DNA of 64,000 bases from an uncultured Lachnospiraceae bacterium (GCA_945929965.1 CAMEOT010000001.1:1-64000), one strand, 5' to 3'. Counted from the stretch's first letter, positions 1 to 9,530 are shown. Translations and numbers: made by a program. Notes: a model not told the origin generated them from the sequence alone.

Positions 1-2
1 TC

Positions 3-104
3 GGTACTTAGCGAGGGTACTTTCCTCGCTTATGTACCGTTACGCTCTGCGACAGGAGCGCATCGTACTAAAGTACGAGCGTGTCGCGTTTCTTATACCC
101 TGCC
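3..104. repeat. Tandem imperfect palindromes at window start
   Basis: Two adjacent inverted repeats are visible. The first pairs GGTACTTAGCGAGG with CCTCGCTTATGTACC around a short loop (3-39). The second pairs GCGACAGGAGCGCATCGTAC with GTACGAGCGTGTCGC (about 50-103) with a few mismatches. No ORF or T-tract accompanies them. They resemble structured intergenic repeats rather than a simple terminator; function unknown. Confidence 0.5.
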
Positions 105-154
105 AAGGGCTACGGGATTATTTAATTAACTTTCAAGTCAAGTAATATTGTATT

Positions 155-188
155 AAAAAACCTCAGCAGATTTCTCTACTGAGGTTTA
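155..188 (-). terminator. Terminator downstream of tRNA-Gln
   Basis: On the minus strand AACCTCAG pairs with CTGAGGTT around a 12-nt loop and is followed by a run of six T. It lies 25 nt past the 3' end of the tRNA and fits a Rho-independent terminator for that transcript. Confidence 0.85.
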
Positions 189-212
189 CTTAGCAGGTCA
201 ACCCCTGCTTCG

Positions 213-284
213 CAGGGCTACAAGGATTCGAACCTTGAAATGACGGAGTCAGAGTCCGTTGCCTTACCGTTTGGCGATAGCCCT
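213..284 (-). tRNA. tRNA-Gln (anticodon CUG)
   Basis: Read on the minus strand the sequence folds as a cloverleaf. The acceptor stem is AGGGCTA/TAGCCCT, the anticodon stem ACGGA/TCCGT encloses the 7-nt loop CTCTGAC with anticodon CTG, and the T-arm contains GGTTCGAATCC. A CTG anticodon reads CAG, so this is glutamine. The CCA end is not encoded. A good promoter lies just upstream and a terminator just downstream, so it is a monocistronic tRNA unit. Confidence 0.93.
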
Positions 285-302
285 ATGTCGTTTACTTGAT
301 GA

Positions 303-331
303 AGTATACACTATCTGTTTCTATTTTGCAA
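303..331 (-). promoter_or_regulatory. Promoter of tRNA-Gln
   Basis: On the minus strand a -35 TTGCAA (326-331) and a -10 TATACT (303-308) are separated by exactly 17 nt, about 18 nt before the tRNA 5' end. Confidence 0.8.
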
Positions 332-388
332 TACCTAATTTAAAAAATTTTAAAAAAAGTATATGAAATTAAAACAATTTTCGTAAAA

Positions 389-2071
389 TCACCTGGTAAA
401 CACTGCGATATAGGGGTAATCTTTCCTCTTCGTGGGCTGAAAATCTTCCATCAGCCAGTGCCAGATAAAGTTATCGCCTTCCTGCCGGATATCTCCGTAG
501 CTGCTTTCAAACACCACCACATCCGGATAACGTTCCGGATGGAGTTCCCAGTAATCCAACAGCCGCTCATCATAGATCATGGAGCAGATGGTATCGGGAG
601 AAGCCTGGGTATGTTCTCCCAACATGCAATAGAACTGAGAGGGTCCCACATAGAGTACTGTGCTGCCGTCCGGCACCGCCTCCTGCCATATTTCCATATT
701 ATTGTTGTAGCGGTATGCCGTCATATAGTCTGTGAGAATACCCGCCCGCAGACCTTTCCTGTTAATCCCCCGCACATTACGAATTACGGACGCATGGTAT
801 TCCTGAGATCCCAAAATCAGATACGTATAAGAAAACGCATTGCCCAATACCAGGCACAGGCACAGAACCTGCAGAGCCTTTTTCCCATATGCACTCGTCT
901 TCTGCCAATAGCCGCTTAAGACTGCCAGTCCTGCCTCCGCTCCCAGGATCAGATATGTATTTAGCAGCATCGGCTCCCAGTTAGACAACAAAAGTACCGC
1001 AAAATAGTTCACAAACACCAGCAGGATCCAGCGGAAGAAAAGTGTTTCCGCCCGGTCCTTCCGAAGGTAAATGTAGATACCTTCCAAAGATAATGCCATC
1101 AGAAGAAGCTGTGGATAGATGGCATTAAAAGAGCTGAACAGCCAGAATCCGATCTGAATCACAAATACGATCAGGAAAAACAGCATTCCCGGCGCACGGA
1201 GCAGTTCCGGAAGCTGCTTTTTCATCTTCTTTTCCACGAGCCATCGAATCAGTCCCGCAATAAGCAGAGCTGCCAGAAGGATCAGCAGGGTCTCTCCGAG
1301 ACTTTTTCCCCAGTCCAGCAATTTCTCTGCCGCGGAAGTCTGATGGGATCCTTCTCCCAGAATTTCTCCCACCATCTGCAGCATGGTCTGCGGCGTCATA
1401 TAAGTCAGCAGATATCCGAACATTGCCCCGGCACTCAGCACGCAGGGCAACAGATATGCCAGAACCTCCCTGCCTTTCCGCGCCGATTTACGCAGCAGCA
1501 GAAATCCCATACAACATAGGAAAACCAGCACCATGCTGGGATATGCCAGGACATCACAGGTCATGAAAATCCCTGAGAATACCAACCAACGCAGTCTGCC
1601 TTCTCCTGTCAGGTAGCGTACCATGCACAATATCATCAGCGCGAAGAACCAGTTGTGGAGATTAGAATATTCCGGAATAAAAATAGATTTCGGTGTCGTT
1701 ACGTAATATAAAAGTCCCATCAGCGCAGATACGGATGCATCCACCTGCGGTGCTGCCTTCCGGATCGTCTTATATAAGAAGACACTGACTCCTGCCTGGA
1801 TTGGGAAAAATACGACTCTCAAAAACAGATTCAGATAATTCACTCCGCCGGTCAGCCGTACAAACGGCGCAATAAACAATGCCGTGAAAATAGCAGAGGT
1901 CTGGTGGGGTTCCCACATATCCAGTAACAGCCGGTCACCCATGGCCAGCCGGTATCCCACCATGATACCGTACCCTTCATCCGTGTCCGCTCCGATGAAC
2001 AGATTTTTCAACGTATATGCAATTACCGCAAGAATGCAGATTGTTTTCCAAAATTTTTTATTTTTCATCAT
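389..2071 (-). CDS. GT-C-like polytopic membrane protein
   Basis: A 560-residue protein with a short basic N-terminus, a first membrane segment at about 10-28 and roughly ten further hydrophobic segments, ending in a soluble C-terminal part. The first extracytoplasmic loop holds an acidic motif (ADTDEGYG), as in GT-C lipid-sugar glycosyltransferases of the PMT/ArnT type. No characterised homologue is recognised, so the substrate is unknown; a role in cell-surface glycosylation is inferred. Two adjacent ATG codons start the frame and there is no strong Shine-Dalgarno before them. It is one of several GT-C-like proteins scattered through this window. Confidence 0.75.
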   Translation of the reverse strand: MMKNKKFWKTICILAVIAYTLKNLFIGADTDEGYGIMVGYRLAMGDRLLLDMWEPHQTSAIFTALFIAPFVRLTGGVNYLNLFLRVVFFPIQAGVSVFLYKTIRKAAPQVDASVSALMGLLYYVTTPKSIFIPEYSNLHNWFFALMILCMVRYLTGEGRLRWLVFSGIFMTCDVLAYPSMVLVFLCCMGFLLLRKSARKGREVLAYLLPCVLSAGAMFGYLLTYMTPQTMLQMVGEILGEGSHQTSAAEKLLDWGKSLGETLLILLAALLIAGLIRWLVEKKMKKQLPELLRAPGMLFFLIVFVIQIGFWLFSSFNAIYPQLLLMALSLEGIYIYLRKDRAETLFFRWILLVFVNYFAVLLLSNWEPMLLNTYLILGAEAGLAVLSGYWQKTSAYGKKALQVLCLCLVLGNAFSYTYLILGSQEYHASVIRNVRGINRKGLRAGILTDYMTAYRYNNNMEIWQEAVPDGSTVLYVGPSQFYCMLGEHTQASPDTICSMIYDERLLDYWELHPERYPDVVVFESSYGDIRQEGDNFIWHWLMEDFQPTKRKDYPYIAVFTR

Positions 2072-2113
2072 GCCACTATCTTAACACAGCATTTTCTCCG
2101 CCGCAACAGAAAC

Positions 2114-2141
2114 GAGGCTTACCGCCCATGCAGTAAGCCCC
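2114..2141 (-). terminator. Likely terminator of the first glnN
   Basis: On the minus strand GGGGCTTAC pairs with GTAAGCCTC around a 10-nt loop and is followed by the moderately T-rich CGTTTCTGTT. It lies 40 nt past the glnN stop codon. Confidence 0.55.
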
Positions 2142-2180
2142 GCCTTATTCAACACAATGAGAGAAATGTATTATGGTATT

Positions 2181-4292
2181 TTATACTTCAAAAATCAGAT
2201 CACCATAGGTAGGTACCGGCCATACCTTCTTGTCAACCATCATCTCCAGTGCATCCACGGGAGTTCTCAGGTCATCCATTGCGGTATGTACCACATCTTT
2301 ATAGAAGAAAGCAAGCTTCTTGGGATCTTCGATGCCTGCTGCCTCTGCCAGCTTATCCTCCAGAGTGGTCTCGGCAGCCTGTGCCTCTGCCAGCTTCTCG
2401 GAGATGCTCTTCAGTACCGTGGTCTGTACGGTAGCATCAGCGCCTGCGCTCTTTACAGCCAGTACGGTATCAGCCAGGGTCTTGGTGTACTCCATAACTG
2501 CGGGAATGTACTGCTTCTTCGCCATATCTACCATGGTCAGAGCTTCGATATTGATGGTCTTGGAGTAGGTTTCGTACAGAACCTCCTCACGGGATCTTAA
2601 CTCCGCCTCGGTGAAGATACCGAACTTCTCGAACAGTTTGATGGACTTCTCGGTGGTTAGAGTCTCGGAAGCCTCTACCATGGACTTGATGTTGGGAAGT
2701 CCTCTTCTGGCTGCCTCTTCTACCCATTCCTCGGAATAACCGTTACCGTTGAAAATGATTCTCTGATGCTCGGTCAGATACTTCTTGATCAGATCATGAA
2801 CGGCAACATCGAAATCGTCTGCCTTCTCCAGAATGTCTGCTGCCTCGCAGAAAGCTTCTGCAACGATAGCATTCAGAGTGGTGTTGGGGCTAGCGATGGA
2901 ATCTGCACTACCTACCATACGGAACTCGAACTTGTTGCCGGTGAAAGCAAACGGTGAAGTTCTGTTACGGTCTGTTGCATCCTTATCCAGATCCGGCAGT
3001 GTGGATACGCCGGTCAGAAGCTTACCACCCTGGATAGAATGGGTTGCATCACCGGTCTCAACCAGCTGCTTTACCACATCCTCCAGCTGCTCACCCAGGA
3101 ATACGGAGATGATGGCAGGGGGTGCCTCGTTGGCTCCCAGTCTGTGATCGTTGCCGACATCGGATGCACTCTGACGAAGCAGATCTGCATGGGTATCTAC
3201 GGCTTTCAGAATACATGCCAGTACCAACAGGAACTGGATGTTCTCGTTAGGAGTGTCGCCGGGATCTAACAGGTTCACGCCATTATCAGTTCCCAGGGAC
3301 CAGTTGTTATGTTTACCGGAGCCGTTCACTCCGGCGAAAGGCTTCTCATGCAGCAGACAGGTCATTCCATGACGACCGGCTACTTTTTTCATCGTCTCCA
3401 TAACCAGCTGGTTATGATCTACTGCGATGTTAGCAGTCTCATAAATGGGTGCCAGTTCATGCTGTGCGGGAGCTACCTCGTTGTGCTGTGTCTTGGCGGT
3501 TACGCCCAGCTTCCACAGCTCAATATTCAGATCCTTCATGAAGGAACCGATTCTCTCGCGGATGGTACCAAAGTAATGATCCTCCAGTTCCTGTCCCTTG
3601 GGTGCGGGTGCACCGAACAGGGTGCGTCCTGCGAAGATCAGATCTTCACGCTTTAAGTATTTATCTCTGTCTACCAGGAAATATTCCTGCTCCGGTCCTA
3701 CACTTGCTACGACCTTGGTAGCTTCGGTATTGCCGAACAGTCTTACGATACGCAGTGCCTGGGTGCTGACAGCTTCCATGGAACGAAGCAGGGGTGTCTT
3801 CTTATCCAGTGCCTCACCCTTGTAAGAACAGAAAGCAGTGGGAATGCAAAGGATCACGCCGGTTGCATCTTCTTTCAGAAATGCAGGAGATGTGATATCC
3901 CATGCGGTATAGCCTCTTGCCTCAAAGGTTGCTCGTAAGCCTCCGGAGGGAAAGGAAGATGCATCGGGCTCGCCCTTGATCAGTTCCTTGCCGGAGAACT
4001 CCATGATCATCTTACCTGATTCATCGGGATGAGTTACGAATGCGTCATGCTTCTCAGCAGTGATACCGGTCAGAGGCTGGAACCAGTGAGTATAATGTGT
4101 TGCACCGTTCTCGATTGCCCAGTCCTTCATTGCTTTTGCCACAACATCTGCGGTAGCTAAAGACAGCTCTCCGCCATGATCAATGATCTTCTTCACTTCT
4201 TTGTAGACGCTCTTGGGTAATCTTTCCCTCATCTTACCCAGAGTGAATACCTTACTGCCAAAGATTTCTTCCACATTTAATACTTCACTCAT
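2181..4292 (-). CDS. glnN: Glutamine synthetase type III (copy 1)
   Basis: ATP-dependent condensation of glutamate and ammonia to glutamine. The 703-residue length is the class III size, not the ~450 of GSI. Hallmarks include a [11 protein letters not shown] stretch (about 198-208), HNEVAPAQHE (270-279), [12 protein letters not shown] (321-332) and [16 protein letters not shown] (about 442-457), which carry metal, glutamate and nucleotide contacts. The start at MSEVLNVEE is chosen because AAGGAGG lies 8 nt before it and it gives the same length as the neighbouring paralogue; the ORF track start is 11 codons upstream. Expression is likely controlled by the attenuator leader upstream. Confidence 0.95.
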   Translation of the reverse strand: MSEVLNVEEIFGSKVFTLGKMRERLPKSVYKEVKKIIDHGGELSLATADVVAKAMKDWAIENGATHYTHWFQPLTGITAEKHDAFVTHPDESGKMIMEFSGKELIKGEPDASSFPSGGLRATFEARGYTAWDITSPAFLKEDATGVILCIPTAFCSYKGEALDKKTPLLRSMEAVSTQALRIVRLFGNTEATKVVASVGPEQEYFLVDRDKYLKREDLIFAGRTLFGAPAPKGQELEDHYFGTIRERIGSFMKDLNIELWKLGVTAKTQHNEVAPAQHELAPIYETANIAVDHNQLVMETMKKVAGRHGMTCLLHEKPFAGVNGSGKHNNWSLGTDNGVNLLDPGDTPNENIQFLLVLACILKAVDTHADLLRQSASDVGNDHRLGANEAPPAIISVFLGEQLEDVVKQLVETGDATHSIQGGKLLTGVSTLPDLDKDATDRNRTSPFAFTGNKFEFRMVGSADSIASPNTTLNAIVAEAFCEAADILEKADDFDVAVHDLIKKYLTEHQRIIFNGNGYSEEWVEEAARRGLPNIKSMVEASETLTTEKSIKLFEKFGIFTEAELRSREEVLYETYSKTINIEALTMVDMAKKQYIPAVMEYTKTLADTVLAVKSAGADATVQTTVLKSISEKLAEAQAAETTLEDKLAEAAGIEDPKKLAFFYKDVVHTAMDDLRTPVDALEMMVDKKVWPVPTYGDLIFEV

Positions 4293-4349
4293 CTTCGTTT
4301 CCTCCTTATTTTTGCTATTTTTCATGCTTCCTGCGACTACACCGACACA

Positions 4350-4418
4350 GTTGCTATTCAGAACTCACATGTGCAAAATCGCATCTGCGATGCTTTCCGG
4401 GTGGCTCCAAATAGCAAC
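4350..4418. repeat. Inverted repeat in the glnN leader, CTATTCAG family
   Basis: GTTGCTATT (4350-4358) pairs perfectly with AATAGCAAC (4410-4418), with an inner GCATC/GATGC hairpin. In the glnN transcript this arm lies between the attenuator and the ribosome binding site. Its end CTATTCAGAAC resembles the hairpins near 16.2 and 18.1 kb. Confidence 0.65.
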
Positions 4419-4494
4419 AAAAAAGGCGCTACACTCCTAGTGTAAACGCCTTCGTTTCGCATTGAAAAATATTAACTTGTGAGGATCGCTCCTC
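4419..4494 (-). promoter_or_regulatory. Attenuator leader of glnN (dual hairpin plus terminator)
   Basis: Reading the transcript: hairpin P1 is GAGG-AGCGAT-CCTC (4494-4481), starting about 5 nt from the predicted transcription start. A second stem AAACG/CGTTT (4457-4444) overlaps the 5' arm of a terminator stem GGCGTTTACACT/AGTGTAGCGCC (4450-4425), which runs into TTTTTTG. The two are mutually exclusive. Such pairs of small hairpins upstream of an overlapping terminator are the layout recognised by ANTAR-domain antiterminators, which are known to control class III glutamine synthetase in clostridia. P1 has the expected A1 and G4 loop bases; the P2 loop fits only partly. Confidence 0.7.
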
Positions 4495-4505
4495 TATGGT
4501 TCATT

Positions 4506-4534
4506 ACTATACAACAGTTTTTTTTCGATTGCAA
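4506..4534 (-). promoter_or_regulatory. Promoter of glnN copy 1
   Basis: -35 TTGCAA (4529-4534) and -10 TATAGT (4506-4511) on the minus strand with a 17-nt spacer. Transcription would start near 4499, giving a leader of about 207 nt before the glnN start codon. Confidence 0.75.
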
Positions 4535-4587
4535 TACCCTTTTTGAAAAAAATTTATTATTGCATCCGAAACGACCTTTGAAACGTC

Positions 4588-6699
4588 CTATACCTCGAAA
4601 AGCAGATCCGCATAGGTCGGGAACGGCCAGTACTTTTTATCTACCAGCTTCTCCAGTTCATCCGCAGGTCTTCTCAGAGCGTTCATTGCCACCATGACTT
4701 TATCGTGATAGCAGAATGCCTGCTCCTTGCCTCTGGGCATGGCAGAAGCTTTCTTCTCCTCTTCTAACAGTGCCTCGGATGCCTTCTCCATCTCCGTCAG
4801 CTTCTGTGTGATCTGCTGCAGCATACGGGTAGGAACATACGTGTCTCCGCCGGCCTCTGTGATAGCGATCACAGCATCCGCCAAAGACTTGCTGTACTTC
4901 ATGACTGCGGGGATGATCTGCTTATTCGCCATATCCAACATGGTCAGCGCCTCGATATTGATGGTCTTCGCATAGGTCTCATACAGTACCTCCGCACGGG
5001 AGCGCAGCTCTGCTTCGGTGAAAATACCGAACTTTTCAAACAGATGGATCGCCTTGGGGGTGGTCAGGGTGTCTACTGCCGCCACCATGGAAGGAATGTT
5101 GGGCAATCCTCTTCTGGCTGCTTCTTCTTCCCATTCCTTGGCATAACCGTTGCCATTGAAAATAATTCTCTGATGCTCGGTCATATATTCCTTGATCAGA
5201 TCATGAACTGCCATATCGAAATCTTCCGCACCTTCCAGGCGGTCTGCTGCTTCGCAGAAAGCCTCTGCCACAATGGCATTCAGAGTGGTGTTGGGACTTC
5301 CGATGGAATCCTCGCTTCCCACCATACGGAACTCGAATTTATTACCGGTAAACGCGAAAGGTGACGTACGGTTTCTGTCCGTCGCATCCTTTACAAAATC
5401 AGGAAGCGTAGATACACCGGTACGGAGCATGCCGCCCTCTTTCAGATTATCCGCTTTACCGGTCTCTACCAGCTGTGACACGACATCCTCCAGCTGCTCA
5501 CCCAGGAAAATAGAGATGATAGCAGGAGGTGCCTCATAGCCACCCAGTCTGTGATCGTTGCCTACGTTGGACGCACTCTGGCGCAGCAGATCCGCATGGG
5601 TATCTACTGCCTTCATGATACATGCCAGCACTAATAAAAACTGAATATTTTCATTCGGGGTCTGTCCCGGCTCTAACAGATTCACACCGTTGTCCGTGGT
5701 GATAGACCAGTTATTATGCTTACCGGAACCGTTCACTCCGGCAAAAGGCTTCTCATGCAGCATACAGCGCAGGCCATGTTTGCCTGCCACACGCTTCAGT
5801 GTCTCCATTACCAGCTGGTTATGGTCCACTGCCACATTCGCGGATTCGTAGATGGGAGCCACTTCGTGCTGTGCGGGAGCTGCCTCATTATGCTGGGTCT
5901 TGGAAGTCACGCCCAATTTCCACAGCTCAATATTCACGTCATGCATAAATCCGCCGATACGCTCACGGATAACACCGAAATAATGGTCATCCATCTCCTG
6001 ACCCTTAGGTGCAGGGGCACCGAACAGGGTGCGTCCGGAGAAAATAATATCTTCACGCTGCAGCGCCTTGGCAGAATCCACCAGGAAATATTCCTGTTCT
6101 GCACCGACGGAAGGCAGTACCTTGGTTGCCTCTGTATTACCGAACAGACGTACAATGCGGATTGCCTGTTTGCTCAAAGCTTCCATGGAACGAAGTAACG
6201 GTGTCTTTTTATCCAGAGCTTCGCCCTTATAAGAACAGAAAGCAGTGGGGATACAAAGCGTCGGACCGGTTGCTGTCTCTTTGATAAATGCAGGAGAGGT
6301 AATATCCCATGTGGTATAACCTCTTGCCTCAAAAGTCGCACGCAAGCCCCCGGACGGGAAAGAAGATGCATCAGGCTCGCCCTTGATCAGTTCCTTACCG
6401 GAAAATTCCATGATCATACGGCCATCCTCATCGGGATGTGTTACAAAAGCATCGTGTTTTTCAGCGGTGATACCGGTCAACGGCTGGAACCAATGAGTAT
6501 AATGGGTTGCCCCGTTCTCGATCGCCCAGTCTTTCATTGCTGTTGCCACCACATCGGCAGTCGCCAGGGAAAGTTCTCCTCCCTGATCCATGACTTTCTT
6601 GACTTCTTTGTAAGTGCTCTTGGGGAGTCTCTCTTTCATTTTACCCAAAGTAAATACTTTGCTGGCGAAAAGCTCCTCTACATTTAATTCTTCGCGCAT
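4588..6699 (-). CDS. glnN: Glutamine synthetase type III (copy 2)
   Basis: A second class III glutamine synthetase, also exactly 703 residues from MREELNVEE, which follows a GAAGGGAAG ribosome binding site; the longer ORF-track start has no such site. It keeps the same metal and substrate motifs as copy 1 ([33 protein letters not shown]) and is nearly collinear with it, differing mostly in the C-terminal 150 residues. The two look like a tandem duplication that has diverged. Unlike copy 1 it has only a short leader and no attenuator, so the two copies may be expressed under different nitrogen conditions. Confidence 0.95.
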   Translation of the reverse strand: MREELNVEELFASKVFTLGKMKERLPKSTYKEVKKVMDQGGELSLATADVVATAMKDWAIENGATHYTHWFQPLTGITAEKHDAFVTHPDEDGRMIMEFSGKELIKGEPDASSFPSGGLRATFEARGYTTWDITSPAFIKETATGPTLCIPTAFCSYKGEALDKKTPLLRSMEALSKQAIRIVRLFGNTEATKVLPSVGAEQEYFLVDSAKALQREDIIFSGRTLFGAPAPKGQEMDDHYFGVIRERIGGFMHDVNIELWKLGVTSKTQHNEAAPAQHEVAPIYESANVAVDHNQLVMETLKRVAGKHGLRCMLHEKPFAGVNGSGKHNNWSITTDNGVNLLEPGQTPNENIQFLLVLACIMKAVDTHADLLRQSASNVGNDHRLGGYEAPPAIISIFLGEQLEDVVSQLVETGKADNLKEGGMLRTGVSTLPDFVKDATDRNRTSPFAFTGNKFEFRMVGSEDSIGSPNTTLNAIVAEAFCEAADRLEGAEDFDMAVHDLIKEYMTEHQRIIFNGNGYAKEWEEEAARRGLPNIPSMVAAVDTLTTPKAIHLFEKFGIFTEAELRSRAEVLYETYAKTINIEALTMLDMANKQIIPAVMKYSKSLADAVIAITEAGGDTYVPTRMLQQITQKLTEMEKASEALLEEEKKASAMPRGKEQAFCYHDKVMVAMNALRRPADELEKLVDKKYWPFPTYADLLFEV

Positions 6700-6738
6700 G
6701 TCCCTACTTCCCTTCGGTGTACTAATAATATCGATTAC

Positions 6739-6768
6739 AGTGTACAACATGTGCGTTATAGTGGTCAA
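6739..6768 (-). promoter_or_regulatory. Possible promoter of glnN copy 2
   Basis: -35 TTGACC (6763-6768) and -10 TACACT (6739-6744), spacer 18 nt, on the minus strand between the end of the upstream membrane-protein gene and glnN copy 2. Reasonable match, not certain. Confidence 0.5.
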
Positions 6769-6771
6769 TTA

Positions 6772-8262
6772 TTATTTTCGGGGTTTTATCGATAAGTTTT
6801 TCCAAAAATAATCTATGCTCAGAACTCCTCCCAACAGAATTCCGGGCATCTGATTATACAGCTGCCTGCCGCTGGCTTCCCAGAGCATCAGAAATACCAC
6901 AATGCCAAAAAAGCCCAACTGGCATATCATCAATAACGACGGCGGATTCTGTCCTCTGATAACATTTCTAAGGCTGAAAAGCATTCCGATCCACAAAAGT
7001 ACATACACGGACACCAGATAACAATAGCAGAGCTGGCTGGTTCTCCAGTAATAACTGCCCCAGGGAGAAAGCATTTCCCAGATCAGGGTTTGGTCGTTCT
7101 GCTCCACATTCAGGAAGGCACTGGCACCCAGATTGCCGTTTGCAAAATTATAGCTTGCCTTTTTTCTCAAATGCTCCACATTGAAAAAATCTGCCTTATT
7201 TTCCCGGATATATTCCACGCAGTATTGCTGTTTTTCTTCTTTGGTGGAAAATGTATACATCTGCTCCACAAGTTCCGTGTTATTGGTCCAGGAGCCGTCT
7301 TCCTTCATTCCCAATGCCACCCAGCTCATCACCGGATTTGCTGTAACTGCTGCTTTCCGCGTAACGTCATATGTATTTGCCCACAGCTGCAGTCCCACGC
7401 CAAACACAATCGCAGCTGCTGCATACTGCATGAGCACCCGCCGGTCTGCTTTTTCTCTCTGCCACAGCAGGATCATGGCACCGGCGATCAGCGGAATGAT
7501 CGCCGTGATCTTCCAGATAATCGCCAGTATCGTTGTCACTCCGGCAAGCACTGACCACAGGATTTTTCCCTTGTTTGTCTTGGTGCTTCCGGATTTTTTC
7601 AGAAGAGCCAAAGTCAGGATTCCCAGCCCGAAGCTCATGGAATCTGTATAAAACACTGAGACCATATCCCATAGCGGAAGCAGGAACGCAAAGGTAAGCA
7701 GTATAGGAAATCTCCATCTGCAGTCCCCCTTTTGCTCCGTCAGGTATCCGCATGCCCATACCACCAGCAGTACCAACAGTACATTTCGCAGCAATACGAA
7801 ATGAAACGGAGATATTCCAAGTAAGACCGCCACCCGGAACCATACCGAGAGCAGAAGCATCGGCTTCAGATTATTGGAATACGTCACAAAATAATCCGTA
7901 TATTCCAGGGTTCCGCCGGTCGCCAGGTTCATGGCATCCCGGTACACGTAAGTGTAGTCCACCAAAGTGTTCTCATTCCCCTGACGACTCAGAGATGTTA
8001 TGTATAACAGCACACCGAAGATTGCCAGGGCAAGCAGATATAGCGGCGTCCTTTTCCCGATCAGGGAATATATCTTATTCCATAACGCACCTGCCGCCAA
8101 TAAGACTATGACACATATGCCCACCCCCGGTATCATCTGCCGGGGAATCAGGTGATTCTGCGGATATCGGAATACCACGACGAGCAGAAGCGTCATTCCT
8201 GTCAGCATTACTGTATAGGCAAAAATAGTCAATGCTTTATGAATTTGGGCACTTTTCTTCAT
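6772..8262 (-). CDS. GT-C-like polytopic membrane protein
   Basis: 496 residues with about eleven hydrophobic segments; the ribosome binding site GGAGGTGAC precedes the ATG. The loop after the third segment (DYTYVYRDAMNLATGG) has the acidic extracytoplasmic character of GT-C glycosyltransferases, and a longer soluble stretch containing W and Y lies near 300-380. No named family is recognised with certainty. It is probably a membrane glycosyltransferase of surface polymer or protein glycosylation (inference). Its stop codon nearly overlaps the promoter of glnN copy 2, so the genes are unlikely to be functionally linked. Confidence 0.7.
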   Translation of the reverse strand: MKKSAQIHKALTIFAYTVMLTGMTLLLVVVFRYPQNHLIPRQMIPGVGICVIVLLAAGALWNKIYSLIGKRTPLYLLALAIFGVLLYITSLSRQGNENTLVDYTYVYRDAMNLATGGTLEYTDYFVTYSNNLKPMLLLSVWFRVAVLLGISPFHFVLLRNVLLVLLVVWACGYLTEQKGDCRWRFPILLTFAFLLPLWDMVSVFYTDSMSFGLGILTLALLKKSGSTKTNKGKILWSVLAGVTTILAIIWKITAIIPLIAGAMILLWQREKADRRVLMQYAAAAIVFGVGLQLWANTYDVTRKAAVTANPVMSWVALGMKEDGSWTNNTELVEQMYTFSTKEEKQQYCVEYIRENKADFFNVEHLRKKASYNFANGNLGASAFLNVEQNDQTLIWEMLSPWGSYYWRTSQLCYCYLVSVYVLLWIGMLFSLRNVIRGQNPPSLLMICQLGFFGIVVFLMLWEASGRQLYNQMPGILLGGVLSIDYFWKNLSIKPRK

Positions 8263-8288
8263 AAAGTGTCACCTCCGGTCGGCTTTTC

Positions 8289-9530
8289 TCATTCGTCGTT
8301 TCTCTGGCGCAGCAGATCGAACTTCTCGGGTGTCTCTGACAGCTTTATCCACAACACCTGTTTAGGATGGGGCGCGCTGTCCACACTTTCCCCATCTTCG
8401 GTGTACATGGCTTCCACCGTGACCGGTACGTTGGTGCCGTCTGGCTTCATGATCTCTATGGAGTCTCCCACGCAGAACTTGTTCCGCTGTTCGATCCGGC
8501 ACAGGGATTCTTTTACCGCTTCCACAATTCCCAGGTAAATGTACTCATTGACATAAGTGTTGTTATCATAGATCTGGGTGTTCTCATCCGGCTTGCCGAA
8601 ATAGAATCCTGTCGTAAACTGTCTGTAAGTACATTTGGAAATTTCCGCCTTATACCAGTCCATATTTTTCTCATACAGATCCGGATCGGCAAAATAGTCA
8701 TCAATAGCCTTCCGATAAGTTCTGGCAACGGTAGCCACATACAGTGCCGTCTTCATACGGCCTTCGATCTTCAGGCTGTCGATTCCCGCCTCCACCAGCT
8801 CCGGAATATGTTCGATCATGCACAGATCCTTGGAGTTGAAAATATAGGTTCCCCGCTCGTTCTCATAGACCGGCAGGTATTCTCCGGGTCTTGTCTCCTC
8901 CACCACCGCATATTTCCAGCGGCAGGGATGGGTACAGGCACCTCTGTTGGCATCTCTTCCGGTGAAGAAATTGCTCAGCAGGCATCTGCCTGAATAGGAA
9001 ATGCACATTGCCCCATGGACAAAGCTCTCAATTTCCATCTCCGCAGGGATTTTTTCTCGAATTCCTTTGATCTCTACCAGGGAAAGTTCTCTGGCAGATA
9101 CTACTCTTTTAGCTCCCAGTTTCCACCAGAACAGATAGGTTTCGTAATTCGTGTTATTCGCCTGTGTGGAAATGTGTACCTCCACCTGGGGCCATACTTC
9201 CTTGGCGATCATGAACATTCCGGGATCAGAAATGATCAGTGCGTCCGGCTGTTCCGGTTTCATATCCCGCAGCTCGGCAAAATATTTTCTGGCACCGTCA
9301 AGATCATAGTTGTGTGCCAGAATATTGGCGGTCACATAGACTTTCACGCCATGGGCGTGGGCGAAAGCCACTCCCTCCGCCATCTCTTCGCTGCTGAAAT
9401 TTTTCGCCTTGGCCCGCAGTCCGAATGCTTCTCCTCCGATATATACTGCATCTGCCCCGAACATTACTGCAGTCTTCAATACTTCCAGACTGCTGGCCGG
9501 GATCAAAAGTTCCGGTTTTTTATAATTCAT
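8289..9530 (-). CDS. U32 family protein, likely tRNA uridine hydroxylase TrhP
   Basis: Annotated classically as peptidase U32. The signature ESFVHGAMCISYSGRCLLS sits at about 168-186 (numbered from MNYKKPELL) and is followed by GACTHPCRWKY, giving the conserved cysteines. Members of this family (TrhP/YegQ; YrrN and YrrO in Bacillus) act in prephenate-dependent hydroxylation of wobble uridine 34 rather than proteolysis. The TrmR-like methyltransferase two genes upstream supports that role. The start MNYKKPE is chosen because GAGGGAGAAGGA lies before it and it removes the overlap with the upstream gene. The C-terminal ~80 residues fit the U32 C-terminal domain. Confidence 0.85.
   Translation of the reverse strand: MNYKKPELLIPASSLEVLKTAVMFGADAVYIGGEAFGLRAKAKNFSSEEMAEGVAFAHAHGVKVYVTANILAHNYDLDGARKYFAELRDMKPEQPDALIISDPGMFMIAKEVWPQVEVHISTQANNTNYETYLFWWKLGAKRVVSARELSLVEIKGIREKIPAEMEIESFVHGAMCISYSGRCLLSNFFTGRDANRGACTHPCRWKYAVVEETRPGEYLPVYENERGTYIFNSKDLCMIEHIPELVEAGIDSLKIEGRMKTALYVATVARTYRKAIDDYFADPDLYEKNMDWYKAEISKCTYRQFTTGFYFGKPDENTQIYDNNTYVNEYIYLGIVEAVKESLCRIEQRNKFCVGDSIEIMKPDGTNVPVTVEAMYTEDGESVDSAPHPKQVLWIKLSETPEKFDLLRQRNDE

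Noticed and set aside
2157-2600. Plus-strand ORFs opposite glnN, for example 147 aa
   Set aside because: Antisense shadow of a strongly conserved gene; no ribosome binding site and no family resemblance. The same holds for the other plus-strand ORFs over minus-strand genes.
4350-4500. Glutamine riboswitch (glnA or downstream-peptide class)
   Set aside because: Those classes are known mainly from cyanobacteria and marine phages, and I do not see their three-helix junction; an antiterminator layout fits better.
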